The position numbers and the translations under genes are program-made. The notes under the pieces are model-generated. The model saw nothing but the letters and a program-made list of their open reading frames with translations. It was not told where the DNA came from and did not search any database. This document shows positions 23,906 to 36,600 of a stretch of 64,000 bases of DNA, piece by piece; the stretch's first letter is position 1; every line of letters starts with the position of its first letter. Origin of the DNA: Tragulus kanchil (Eukaryota > Chordata > Mammalia > Artiodactyla > Tragulidae); the NCBI GenBank assembly GCA_022376925.1, contig JAIOJX010000025.1, positions 188,108,801 through 188,172,800 of the forward strand, written 5' to 3'.

Positions 23906-24489
23906 AGGTCTGGGCCCTGGGTTGAAGTCTCAAATCGAGGTAAAACCCTTTCACTTGCCTCGGCTCCGCCCCGCCCAGCAATCACCGGCACACCAGGGCA
24001 GGGCGCCCTCTGGTGGGACCCCTCAGGCTTGCTCGCTGAGCCCCTGGGCTCTGCATCCCACGCTCTGCAGGACCCTCACGGTCCCTGCCGCAGCCCCTCC
24101 CCAGCTTCTGCCCCCACTGCCGCTCCTGATGGCACAGGCCCTCACGCAGGCCCTGGCGGGATGAAGACCTGGTGGACAGACAGCAATTCAGGCAGGGGTC
24201 CCACCCCCACCCCCATGGACATCCAAGGCGGCCACGCTGCCCCACACAGGAGCCCTTCCTGCCAGGTCTGACCGGGCTTGGGCTCCCATCAAGATGCCTG
24301 GCACGCGCCCTGCCCCCCACTGCCACGCCCCTCTTCCAGCCCGGCGGGCAGATGGGCCTGCAGCCGCAGCTCAGGACTGCCCACACCAGGCGTGAGCAGA
24401 CAGGAAGCGGGGGGCATTCCTCCTGGACAGCGGGGCGATCAGAGAACACCACCTGCGGGAACCGGGCACCTCACCCCTCACTGACTGAC

Positions 24490-24702
24490 TTTTTAAAAAT
24501 GTATTTGGCTGCTTCACGTTTTGATCGCTGCGTGTGGGGTCCTCGCCGTGGCCCAGGGACACGCGCTGTGGCGCGCAGGCCCCGCCGTTGCCGCGGAGGG
24601 TGAGCTGCCCCGCGGCGTGCGGGTCTTCGCTCCCCACCAGGGACCCGACTCGAACCCCTGCACTGCAAGGTGGATGCTCAACCAGGGGACCACCGGGGAC
24701 GT
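24490..24702 (-). mobile_element. tRNA-derived SINE
   Basis: Minus-strand SINE: T-rich left end (TTTTTAAAAATGTATTTGGCTGC) and right end CCACCGGGGACGTC, the degenerate form of the CCACCAGGGAAGTCC head seen in other copies. Confidence 0.75.
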
Positions 24703-25006
24703 CTCATCACTCACCTATTCATTCCTGCACTGAAAAAGGAAGGAAGGGGGCAGGTCACAACCTTCAAAAGAAGGACAAAGCCCAAGGACACACAGGAACT
24801 GATTAGAACCAAAGAGGTCCATAACAGCAGGAGAGCTGACTTCTGCTAGACCTTGGACCTCATATACACTGATGGTAATGTATCAGCAAGCTGACGGACA
24901 CGCCCAGACCATAAAGGTCCAAAAGTGGGCAGCGGCTCAGTTCCTGGAAATCCCCACCCCTTCCCCAAATCAGCTGGAATACTCCTCCCACTAGTCAGCT
25001 CAGGAA

Positions 25007-25225
25007 ACGCGTGCCTGCCTCTTCAGTCCTGTCTGACTCTTTGCAACCCCAGGGATGGTAGCCCACCAAGCCCCTCTGTCCATGGGATTATCCAGGCAAG
25101 AATACTGGGGTAAGGGGCCACTTCCTCTCCCAGGAACCTTCCCCTCCCAGGGACTGAACCTGAGTCTCTTGCGTCTCCTTCATTGGCAAGCGGGCTCTTT
25201 ACCGCTGCACCAAACGACCTGCCCT
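25007..25225 (-). mobile_element. Bov-A2-type SINE
   Basis: Minus-strand copy with the recognisable GTCTGACTCTTTGCAACCCC and CATGGGATTATCCAGGCAAG segments of ruminant Bov-A2. Confidence 0.75.
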
Positions 25226-25448
25226 GTAAACCCTGACAGCCTGACAAGGCTGCCCTCACCTTCTGAGACGGCCCTCAGCCTGTGGAGGTGTTTCTCTCTG
25301 AGTTAATCCGTTTATCTATCGCTTTGTCTGAAGTCTTTCTGCCATAAAATATCAAGGACCTGAGCTTGATTTTCATGAAATATCAAGAACCTGCCATGAA
25401 ACATTAACTCCTGAGACCAAGCGTGTGATCTCGTTTGAAAGATCGTGG

Positions 25449-25558
25449 GGGACTCCTCTGTGGTCCAGCGGCGAAGCCTCCCAGCTCCCAGTGCAGGGAC
25501 CCAGACTCGACCTCTGGCTGGCAGACTGGACCTCACCTGCTGCAGCGAACCCTAACCG
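25449..25558 (+). mobile_element. SINE fragment
   Basis: Plus-strand head GGGGACTCCTCTGTGGTCCAG with box-B-like CAGACTCGACCTCTGG; the remainder is truncated. Confidence 0.55.
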
Positions 25559-26085
25559 AGGCGCCCCCTTAGGCTAGGCCTTAACCAGTCCTTGTTCTCT
25601 CCACCCGTTTAACCCACAGATGTTTGTCCTCCCTCTCTTTCTTGCCTCACTGCATCCTGGAAACGAGCGCCCCAGCTCCACTGGCATTTACCTGTCCAAG
25701 ACAGCGCTCCCCGATACGCCTTTCCTCTGGGAGCGGTCTTCATTGCAGAGGGTCGCGGGGCTGATGACCTCCAGGACCACCAGTCTGTCCTGGAGTCACC
25801 TGATGCCAGCCCTCACGAGCTCCATGCCCCCAGGAGCAGGAGAGCAATTCGGGCCATGTCGGCAGCCCTGATCCTCATCGTCAGCCCCATTTTCCATCCT
25901 AAAACTCTGGGACCTTCCAGCTTCCGAGAAAGGGGGGCTTAGTCTTGGAAGCCTTGGTTTGCTGGCATCCCCTTTGCCTGACCAAGTAAGAGAGCTCCTC
26001 CCTCCTCTGCCTCCAAAACTGTCCCCGTGCTTGTATTTGGCATCCATGAACAGAGGTTGGTTTTTCAGCAACACGCATGTGCAAC

Positions 26086-26190
26086 TGAGTCCTCATGCCA
26101 CAGCTAAAGATCCCACGTTCCACAACAGAAATCCAAGATCCTATGTGTCGCAGTGAAGACCGCGCCCAGCCAAAGAAAAAAGAAAGAAAG
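26086..26190 (+). mobile_element. SINE tail fragment
   Basis: AAGATCCCACGTTCCACAAC followed by CGCAGTGAAGACCGCGCCCAGCC and an A-rich tail, typical of the 3' part of a ruminant tRNA SINE. Confidence 0.5.
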
Positions 26191-29100
26191 ACGGTTCAAG
26201 TCCCAGGGTTAGTTTCCAAACACCTCCGTTCCTTCATGTGCTCGCTCATCACGCATCCATGCACACACGTGTCACGCCATCTCAGCTGCAGTCTGTAGGC
26301 GCCGTGACGCGTCCTTTCCCCCTGCCCTGGGCCCAGGAGGGCTGTGGGGGGTCTCTGAGTACCTGCCTGCCCGTCCCCTCACTCACTCTGCAGACACCCT
26401 GTACTCTTCAGCTGGTGCCCAGCCCCAGGTTTGGGACAAAGGCTATTTCTCCACCAAAAGTCCAGCGCACTCCTGGATCATTATGGAAGTGAGACCACGA
26501 GTCAGGTCCGTGTGTCCAGCTGGTGGGTGTCAGTGTCCACCCTACCGCAGGGTAGCCCAGAAGAGCACTGGACAAGGACTGGGCTAGGGAGGAAGGCAGA
26601 GGGGCCCCGCTGTAGACGCGTCCCACAGTCCCACCTCGGGCTTGCTTAGACCCCCAGCGGCGATGGTGCCTGAGGCGGGCAGCTCCCTCCCTGCCCTGGG
26701 CCTGCACGCTGCCTGCTGGCCACTCTGTAGGGTGTGGGTCTGCCCTCCACTAGTGTGAGAGGCTGGGTCAGGCAGAGGGGTCAGCAGGACAGAGGGGAGT
26801 GTGGGAGGGGAGGACCAGCACCCCAGAAAGCTGGGCACGGCAGCAGGAGGCGGCCCCCGGATCCTCCCGTGGACAGGGCCTGGGAGACACAGGTGCGGGG
26901 CCCCGGCTGGACCACTGACATCGTGGCGGTCACTGCCAGGAGGCGTCTCGGCTGGCCCAACAGTGCCCCCTGCAGGTGCTGGTGTTCGGGACTCCCAAGT
27001 GGTAGCCGGGTCTGGGTGTGAGGGGTCGGGACACCTGGGGCTCAGGAGAGCCAGAGCCGGGGAAGGGGGGCCCAGGACCCAGGAGGTTCAAGTCCAGGAG
27101 CCAGAACCAGCAAGTGAACGCTGTCCCCAGTTGGACACCCCGCAGGCGTGCCTTGAGCATGGCCCCCAGGACTCCGCCCCACCCGACCCGGGGACACACC
27201 CGCACCGGCAGCCCGCAGGAGAGCTCGGCCAGTGGGGCCTTGCTCTGGCCTCGCCCCTGCCACTGGAGGGACCTGGCAACAGGAGCTCGGCGTCCAGGGC
27301 CGCCCAGGACAGGGGAGGGAACTCTGGTTTGCACGCCTGGGTCACATGGCCCAGACACCGCGGGTTCCCTCCCAAGGGCAGGGCGTGTGGACGGGCGGCC
27401 GCCCAAGGAAGACCGTGCCCTGTCCCTGCTTGGCTGGGGAGCAAGCCCCACTCACTTGGACTCCGAGGGGCTGAGGGCGTCTGGGGTTCTGCCCCGGCCG
27501 GGGGTCACTGTGCGTGGAGACGGCACTTGACTTCGGGGGAAGAACGTGGCTGGAGAGAGCTGCGGGGACCGCAAGGCACTGGTGGCAGGATGGAGACTTG
27601 GAGAGGGGTCAGCAGGGAGCCCTGTGGTCAGCCTGGGTTCCCATTCCCCTCGAGGACTCAGCCACGTGGCTGGCAGCCCTGCCACGGAGGGCCCAGGCGG
27701 AGCCCAGTGAGCGTCTCGAGACGGCCCAAGCAGCTCGGGGGGACCCTCTCGGGGACAGGGGCAGGTGGTGATGCCCCACACGCCCGGGCTTCACCACGGG
27801 GCGGGGTGCCAGCTCGGGGAGGGGGTGGGCCCCGTGTCGGGAGCAGGCCGCAGGCTAGGCCACCCCAGGTGCAGTGGGGATCTTAGCCTGCTCCGATCGC
27901 CACAACTGTGGACGCTGATCTCAAGCCTTGAGACTGGAGGCTCAGATCAGGCATCTGTCCATCTGCTTCAGGGTGCGGGCCTGCGTCCCAGCCTGTGGAC
28001 GTCGCCTTCTTGCCGTGGCCTCGACGGAGGAGGCAGCAGTCATGGTGTGAGGACACTCGTCCAGTCCCATCACGGGGACCAGCCCCCGTCTTCCCCCGAG
28101 GCCCCGCCGCCTCCTGCTCCATCGCCTCGGGGTTAGGGAATCTGGGGGAGGCGCACACATCCGCTCTGTGACAGTGGCGTTCCAGGCCCACCGTGGCCGG
28201 GCTCGCTGACCGCACGGCCGGGAGGCAGGTCCCAGAGCTGGGCCCACGCGGCCCGTGCTGTCTCCGTGCTGGTCGGCCTCTCTTCTGCTCAGCGAGGAGG
28301 CCGGCCCCGCCCCGGCAGGAGGCCCTGGGCCGTGGTGACGCTGTGCCGGGCGCGGGGGTGCGGAAGCCTGGGCTGCGCTGCGTGCCCAGCTCGGGTCATG
28401 TTTACCCTCAGGAGCCCAGTGCCAGGCCCCCACCCGGCCCGAGCTGACTCGAGCTCCAGGATAAACAGCCATTCAGCTGCACAAGGCCCCTTTGTCCAGG
28501 GCGAGGCTCCCGGCCCGGGATGCTGTCCGGCGGCCCGTGTCCTCAGCGTGGCCAGCCGCCCCTCGTGGCCTTCTCTGGGCAGAGGCCCCAGCTGGGGACA
28601 GGGCCCTGGGTGGCTGGTGGAGTGGCTGCAGCGGACGCCCCTCCGGGCCCTTCCAGAGCAGCCTGACACGGCAGCAGGCCGAGCCTCGGGCAGCCCGGCG
28701 CCCTGCGAGGGGAGGAGGCCGAGGAGCAGCCCGGGGCTGCAGGCATCCCTCGCCCACCCAGGCGCCGACAAGAGCCCAGGTCGAAGAGACGCGGCCCCCA
28801 CCTGCACCGTGCCACTGGCCTGGCCCTGTGGCCCGTGCCCCGCCCGTGCCCCACCCGTGAAGGGGCCTCTGCAGGCGGTGGGGGGCCCTCCTGGGTGCGA
28901 GGGTGCCTCGCTTTCGACTGGGGAAGAAGTGAGCTGTGGGGTGCCTATCCAGGAGTGGGGTGGGGGCCCGTGCGGGGAGGCCTGGGAGGGGAGGTTCTCA
29001 CCCAGGGGTGGGGTTGAGGGTAGCGGCCTAGGTAGGGCTGCGTGTGGAGGGCAGGAGCCCAGGGAGGGGCCGGCATGTGGCGCCAGAGACCCCTGGGCAG

Positions 29101-30480
29101 AGGAGCAGCCAGTGAGGGCAGGGCCTGCCTGGCAGGAGGAGGCCGGCCTGGGCGACTCGGGGGGCAGCCCGGCTGCGAGGCCCCACGCCGGGCTGAGCCG
29201 AGGGTGGCAGGGTGCCTGCCCGGGCGGTGCCAGCCTGGGGCAGAGTCCCGCAGGCCCAGCCCAGGGTCCTGGCCCCGACCCGGGAGCCGGGAGCCACGGC
29301 AGGCTCTTTGGAGCACAAGAGGGCTGCGAGTGAGGTTAGAAAAGCCTGCTGGCAGTTTTACTGTGAGTTGGGGGGAGCGGGGGAGCCGGAGGGGTCCCAG
29401 GAGGCTGGACAGGAGGGGCCACAGGGGCCACAGGAGCCTGGCGCTGGGTGGAGCGCACCCAGGCCCCCAAGCCCTACCTGGCCTCCGCTGCTTGACCGTG
29501 GGGCCCGGGGCTCCCGGAGGCGGGGTGGGGCGTCACCAGGTTCCCGTCCCCGCGCCGCCCTGGCCCGAAGCGCCCCCTGGTGGTGGCCCGCACGCCGCCT
29601 CCCGGGACGCTGGGGACCCTCTCCCTGACGGGGTAGCTCCCTTGGGCTGTGGCTGCCCCAGGCCCGTCGGCTCCAGCACCACTGGGAACAGGGTGGGTGC
29701 GCGGATCCTGGAGCGGCCCGAGGAGCGGCCCCAGCGCGCAGAGCTTCAGAGACCCGTGCCCAGCCAGTGCTCGGCTGCCTGAGCCCGCGGCCCCAGGCTC
29801 AGGAGGGCTCCCGGGCTGCCTGGCCGTCACTGCGCCCAGGCCAGGGGCTCGGCTCCCCTCTCCAAGCACAGCTGCACCCCCCACCCTTGCAGTGAGCGTG
29901 GGGCCGGGAGGACAGTGCTCTGGCTGGTGCCCAGGGTCCGGTGGGCATGGACGGCGGCCTCTCCTCTGGAGTGGGCCTGGGGCAGTGGGGTGTCGGCTCA
30001 GACGCCGTTTCGAGACCTTCTCCCCTGCTTCTGGGCCGCTCGAGGCAGAGTGCGTCAGGGGCTCTGGACGTCTGTCGGGCACGGCTCTGCCGAGAACCGC
30101 TGGCGGAGACCCGGCTGCTCGAGGCCCTCATCCACCCTGTCTTCGCGGGTCTCTCTCCGACTGGGGGGCTCCAGCTGGGAGCTGCCGGCACGATCCAGAC
30201 CCCTCACACCTTGTGAGCACCTGACTACGGGGCCGGCCGCCTTCCCCGTGACACGGAGCCGGCTGCCACGTGTGCTTCCTTCCACGAAGACCCGAGTCTC
30301 CAGGAGGGGACCTGCGGCCGCTGTAGACTACGTGGAACGACAGTCTGGGCCGGGCGGGGCCGGGCCAGGAGGCGCCGCTCAGCAGGCTGCTGGGCAGGCA
30401 CGGGCCAAGGGCGCACGCGGGACAGGGGCTGTGGTCGGGTCAGGAAACGGCCCCTTTAATGACGGCCAGGACAGCTCTAG
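26191..30480. other. Intergenic sequence downstream of TACC3
   Basis: No coding gene, RNA gene or clear transposon recognised over about 4.3 kb. GC content stays high and open frames are long on both strands without recognisable protein character. Confidence 0.5.
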
Positions 30481-30500
30481 TGCTGAGACTTAAGGGAAAC

Positions 30501-30506
30501 TTTATT
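30501..30506 (-). terminator. TACC3: TACC3 polyadenylation signal
   Basis: AATAAA on the minus strand, about 120 nt past the TACC3 stop codon (30625-30627). It gives a short 3' UTR. No competing signal is closer. Confidence 0.8.
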
Positions 30507-30544
30507 TAACTCTTTTCCTAAGGCAGCCTAGTTTAAAAATGAAG

Positions 30545-30600
30545 TCACTAGAGAAGAAACACCAGACAGACAGACAGACACACGCACACAGACACGGAAG
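30545..30600. repeat. Short CAGA/CACA simple repeat in the TACC3 3' UTR
   Basis: An imperfect run of (CAGA)n and (CACA)n units on the plus strand lies between the TACC3 stop codon and its polyadenylation signal. It is small and of no clear function. Confidence 0.6.
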
Positions 30601-30624
30601 ATGGCAGAAGTCAGGGCCGTCGCG

Positions 30625-33600
30625 TCAGATTCTCTCCATCTTGGAGATGAGGTCATCACAGATCCTGGTCAGCTCCTCGTTCTCCTTGGTCTGAGGGGAG
30701 AGTCGCGCCCTGGGTGTCCCAGAGCCAGGACCGCGGCCCCTCCTCCGCGCTGCCCAGACCCGCAGGTCCCCTTTGCCCACCTTCTGCTCGACCACCTTCT
30801 CCAGAGAGTGGACGCGCATCTGCTCCTTCCTCAGGACTGCCTGCAGCGCCAGGGCATCCGTCTGGGCCTTGTTCCGGACCTGGGTGATCTCCTCGTTTGC
30901 CCTGGAGCCAGAGGGGCCGGGCTGAGCCGTGGGTGGGGCCCGACGCCCCCTCCCGCCCGCCCGCCCACCGCTGCCCGCCACTCACTGCTGGAGCTTCTCC
31001 TCCGCCTGGGCCTTCAGCGCCTGGTACCTCTGGCCCTCCTTCTCGATCCTGTCTATGTAGTCCTCGACACACTTCTTCAGCGACTCTTCGTTCTGGGGGG
31101 AGGGTGGCCACTGAGCCCCAAGCTGCGGCCCCAGGTCGGGCGTGGGCGGCTCCCCGGCCAGGCTCTCTGGGCGGCTCGTGGAGCAGCAGTGGACGCGGCC
31201 ACGCAGGAGCAGCCTTCCTGTTTCCTCTGGAGGCAGCGCAGGCTCGCCCGCCTGCAGACCAGGAGGCCTCCAGACGGGGGGCGCGACCCCCACCTCCACG
31301 GGACCCTGCCCACGCCTCCGCGCCCTCCCGCGTGGCCGCTGGGCCTACGTCCAGGCACCCAGGAGGAAAGCAGGCCAGGCACCACGTCCACGAACAGCCC
31401 TGCCCTCCTGTTCCCCAGCCCCCTCAGCGGGGAGCCCTGGGACGTGGGGTCGGGGCGCAGGCCGCACGTGGACAGCCCTTGGGGCACTCGCGTAGCCGTA
31501 GGTGAAGGCCGAGGGCCGAGGGTGCGGCTGGGGGAGGCTGGAGCCCGGGCGCCCGCCCCCGTGGGGCTGCCCTCCTTCCTGCCAGGTCCACACCAAGGCG
31601 GCACAGCCCCTCCTCCTGCGGGGACCCCCGCCTCCTGCCCCGGCATGGCCGGCACGCTGCCCCACCAGCAAAGACGCCAGCCTGCCGTCCCCAGGGCCCC
31701 TGGCTGGCCCGGCACCCACCGTGCGGTAGCCTTCGATCACCTTCTTCTGCTTCTCAAACCGCTTGAAGAGGTCAGAGAATGACTTCTCCAGGGACTGCAG
31801 GTCTGCGGTCAGCTGGGCTTTCTCCTTCAGAACTTTCTGGATCTCGGCTTTGGCAAGTTCCTTCTGTTTCTGAGCTTCCTCTTGAGGAAAGACCAGGGAC
31901 TTGGGGTTGGTGAGTGGCCAGCGGGAGGCGCCACAGACAAGGGGTGGGAGGAGGGCCGCGGGGGCAAGGGCAGCACCCCTGGGGACCTTCCAGGGCGGAG
32001 CCTCGGGGCTCCAAGCACAGAGACAGCAGCTGTTCGCTCGACACCAGCTCTGCCTGGAAACCCAGGGCTCCAATGCAGGGCTCAGGCTTGTCCAGCGTTT
32101 GGGGCCTCCCGCCCCAGCCCGGACGTGCCCAGTGTCCAGGATTCACCCCCAGGGCAGGGTGGACACCACGTGTGCAGTGCCCAGGGAGGGGCGTGATCTG
32201 CTTGCCGCCTCGCACGCCAGCTTGGGGCCCTGCCTGGGGGCTCACAGGCGCTCCAGCCTGGCGCCCCAGCCCGAGGGCCCTTGGATGCCGGGCACTCACC
32301 CATCGCCTGGTACACGGTCCCCTCAAAGCCGTCCATGATCTTCCTGTCGGGGGAGGGCAGACGCGTGAGTGTCCCGAGCGCCCGGAACGCGCAGCGGGGC
32401 CCAGGCCGCGGCCGGCCGCACTCACCCCATCTCCAGGACCCTCTCCTGCAGCGCCGCGCACCTGCCCTGCAGCGCCGCGTTCTCCTTCCGGGTGGCCTCC
32501 ACCTGCACGGGCCACATGCCTGCGCTGGCACCAGTGCCCCCCGCCAAGGCTCCTGCCCTACTTGGTGGGCGTCCCAACACGGGGGCGCCCTCCCGACACT
32601 GGTAGGGTGAGACAGAAGTCCGCGGGAAGGCCTGTGACTGAGAGGACGTGGCCTGACCGTGGCGGGTCGGTGCTGGGAGCTGCAGGGTCCAGCCAGGCCG
32701 GCACGCAGGCCTGCCTTAGAGGGAGGGGACCAGCCTGACATGGCCCAGGGCACCACTGAGGCAGTGAGGGGACGTGGGCGCCACCCCTGGGACGGCTCAG
32801 AGTGGAACCCACGGGGAGCTCGGCGAGTGGACGCCCGTGACTCTGCCTAGAGGCGGGCAAGGCTAGCACGGAGCTTCCCAGCCCCGCTCCCGACGCCCCG
32901 TCCTCACCGCCGCGTCCAGGTCCTTCTGGCTGTACTGCAGCACATCCACGATGGGCCCCACGGGCAGCAGCGGAGCCCTGGGGTCGAGGTCACACGGAGT
33001 CAGGCCAAGCGTCTGCGGCGACAGAGATGAGCCGGGCCATGAGCTCCTCTTGGACCCCCCTCCGCCCCGCCAGTTCCCTAGACAGCACAGCGTGGCCAGG
33101 GCGGCCTCTTGGCCCCAACGGACCCCCTGAAACCCTCAACTCTGCAACACGTGAAAGCCGGACCTTTAGCACAAACGTGTCTCTTTACGCCAGAGGGGAT
33201 GAAGAACTCACGGGAACATCTGGGGCTCCTGGGAAGTCCAGGTCCAGCAGCCGGGCCTCCGGCAGGCTTCCTGAGGAAGGCGCGTCCACGCTGTGCGCAG
33301 TGAGAGCAGAAGAGAACGCGGGTGCTGTCTCTGCGGGGAGTGCGGGTTGGCTGGGGGTCTCCCCGAGGGCCGAAGGGTCGACGTCGGGGACCTGAGGCCT
33401 GTCCGGCAGCCCGCCGCTGCTGTGGGCAGAGGAGACAGCCCTGCTTCCACACTGGGCCCGGCAGCCTGCCTCTGCCACCCCCGCAGCCTGTGGGCTCCAC
33501 TCCCGCCGGCGGGCGCACCTGCTGGGCCCAGGGGCTCTGCGCACCCGCCCCTGAGGGCTGTCCTGAAGGAGCGGGTCGAAGTTGAGGTACAAGGACTGCT

Positions 33601-36600
33601 TCCTCAGGGCCGACTCCTTGAACTGCAGGGGAGGGAGCGGGGTCACCACTGTCCCCAGCGTCTCTCCTGGGGGGTTCCACCTCATAGGAGACACCGCTGG
33701 CGGCCTGACCCGAGTGGCCTCCAGGGGTAGGGGCCCGAGGGCCCGAGGGCCCAGGGGCCGGACTCTGTTGGGAAGAGCGGCTGCCAGAGGGCCGGGGGCG
33801 ACGCCGCCAGCCGCCGCCAGGGCGGACGCAGAGGCTGCTTGAGGCTGAGGCGCTGGGCCGAGCAGCGACAGGGGGCTGCCTGCCGGGACAACGCTGGGTA
33901 CTCACCGAGGATGCCCCAAACTGTTCCAGGTAATCCACCTCGGCCCCTGTGCCTAGAACTGAGAGAGCGCGTCAGCAGCAGGCCCGCCAGGGGCTGCCCC
34001 CGCCACAGGCCCCTCCCCACACGGCCTCGGGCCCCTGGCGGAACACAGGCCAGCCAAGCAACGCCTCTCCCCTGCAAACCCTGCGTGTGGGCTGTGCCCA
34101 GAGCAGCTCCCCTCCCGGCACCCTGGGTCGATGGCCCTTTGCTATACAGCGGGCTCGCTTAGGACCCCTGGGGCCAAAGCGCTCCCGGCAGCCCGGCTCC
34201 GAGCAGCCAGGGCGGCGGTCAGCTGACGAGAGGAGGCACGGTGTGGCCTGCCCACAGGGGGACACCACTTGGCCAGGCGTCCTGACGGTGCAAACCTTCA
34301 GGGACCACAGGCCCCACAGCACTGGGACACCAGGGTCCCCGGAGGCGCGGGCGGTGTCGCAGTGGAGCTTGAGGTTCCTGTCCCACCTGCACGGTGAGGA
34401 CCCCCAAAGACCCTCCCACACAGACACCCTACGCCCATCTCTTGCCTGCCCCGGGCTCTTCAAGTGAGAGCCTCTTGAGCGGCTCCCGCCTCTGAAAGCA
34501 CCTCCGTGCTCACTGACGGCCGCGTGGACCTGCGCCACCCCCGCCCCCGGGGCCGAGCGGGCGCCTCCTCTCGGCCCGGTGCACGCAGCCCTGCGGGGAG
34601 CTGCTGAGGCCCCACAGCCCCCACGCCTGCGCTCGCTCCGCCAAGTCCAGCCTCCTGCCGGCTTCATCACAGCCGCCATCCCGAGCTCCGACACCCTTCT
34701 CCTGGTAACCGGGCAGCTCCTGCCCACGTCCCTCGTCAGGGGAAAGAGCCGCCCGCAGGGTGACGGCCTGAGGCGCCGTGAGGCTGGACGAGCCACATAC
34801 CCTCGGTGGGGTCCCGGAACTGCTCCCCGCTCAGGTCCAGACCGGGCTCTGGTCCACTCGGGCTGGGGGGCGTGGGGCTGGCCGGCCCAGTTGGCGGCTG
34901 ACTGCCCGGGCTGCTGGGGGGCACTGGCCCCCTGGAAGCGTCCGTGGTCCCTTCCTAGAAGGGAGGTCAGGGTCACCTCAGGTTTGTCAGGGCGAGGAGA
35001 GTGGGCAGCAGCCCCCCTCTGCCCCGCGTGGCCAAGGCGTGGTGACCGCGCAGGGACTCCCGCCGCGCTGTACCTCGCCTGCCCCTCCTGGGGTCCCTGC
35101 TGGGGCCTGCGTTCTGGGCGTGTCATCCGCTGAGGCTGCGGGCACCTGCCTGAAGAGACGGGGTCAGCAGGGCCCGCGCCCCACCCTGGCGCCAAGTGGC
35201 CCCCCGTCTTGAGACCGCCCCCTAGAAACCCGGCTTGGGGCCGAGCCAGGGGCCCTCCAGGGTCATCCCCCATGACCTCGCCTGCGCTGGAACCTCAGGA
35301 GCAGGCAAAGCGCTCTGAGGTCCTGCTGACTCAAGTGCAGCACAGTGAACCCCGTGGTTCCCCAGGAAACGGCAACGGAAGCCGCGCTGGACGGCGGCCC
35401 CGGGAGCAGCCCGGGCGGGAGGCGGGTTCCGGCCGGGAGAGGCGGCTCAGGAGCCGTGGCCAGGGAGCCCTGGGCTCCCACAGGGTCTCTGGACCTTCCG
35501 GAGGTCGCACGCGGTCCTCTCGCACGGCAGGAGCACCTGCCGTCGCCAGGAGGGCCCGGGCCGCCCGAGCAGGGGCTGCGGGGGCCCCCCGGCTCCGTCG
35601 CCCGCTACGAGGGGAGGCCCTGCCCCCCGCCCCGTGCTCACAGGCTGGGAGACAAGGCCCCTGCGGCCTGGCTGGTCTGAGGGCTCTCTGGGGGCCGGGC
35701 CTCTCCGTCGCCGGTGGCGGGGCCACAGTCTGGGTGGTCCAGCTTGCCCCGGGCCTGGCCGTCAGACGCGGTGGGAGGAGGCGCGCGACCCTCGCCTGCC
35801 TCCGTGGGGGCCTCTCCCGGCCTCGCCTCCGGTCTCCTCGAGGGGGCCTTGAGACCCAGGGTCTGCCCTCCCTTCGGCGGTGGCGGTGGCCTTTTGCTGG
35901 TGGCGTCAGAGAAGTCCAGCTCCAGTCGCACGGGCCCACGCCTCAAAGAGCCGGCCGTCTGGTCACCGGCCTCCTCCCTCCGAGCGCTGGCGGGTGTGGC
36001 CTCTCCCGCCTCCCTGGGGCCGGTCGGGGCTGCTTCAGGCAGGTCCGCGAGGGGCTCTTCCCTCGGGTGGGCGCCAGAGGTCGACGTGGGCCCAGCAGAG
36101 GGAGGCGGGGCCTCGTCCACGCTCCTCGCGGCGCCGCGCAGGCCCTCTGCCGGGTCTGGGGCCGCCACCCCAGGCGGGCGCTCCGGAGCCGTGGAGCTGG
36201 AGATGCTTTCCCCCGAGGGTCGAGGGTGGACACGCGCACCCCAGGTGTGCTCAGGGCTGGCCCCCGCTGCTCCTGGGGCGACCGCTGGGTTTTCAACACT
36301 TTCTGGCGTCTGGGAAGAGCTTGAGGGATCCAGGCTGGCCAGGAGGGCCGAGCAGGGCCCGCCGGGCGGCTGGTCTCCAGAGGCTGCTCCCACGTCCTCT
36401 GGGAGGGCGTCAGCGCCGGCCAGTGCTGGTGTCTGGGGCATCCCGTCGATCGTCTTGGTATCTGTTTCCTTGGTGAACTGTTGACTTTTCAGAAAACAGA
36501 CTTAGTTAACACTAAGGGACCAGTCAGGTTTGTAGGCCTTAGTCCACGTGAAAACATTAGCTAAATGCAGAAAAAAAGGGCTGCATTCCGTCCGCCTGTC

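Noticed and set aside
1..30480. FGFR3 exons or another gene between FGFR3 and TACC3
   Set aside because: No immunoglobulin-domain or kinase sequence was found in any frame; the interval looks intergenic.
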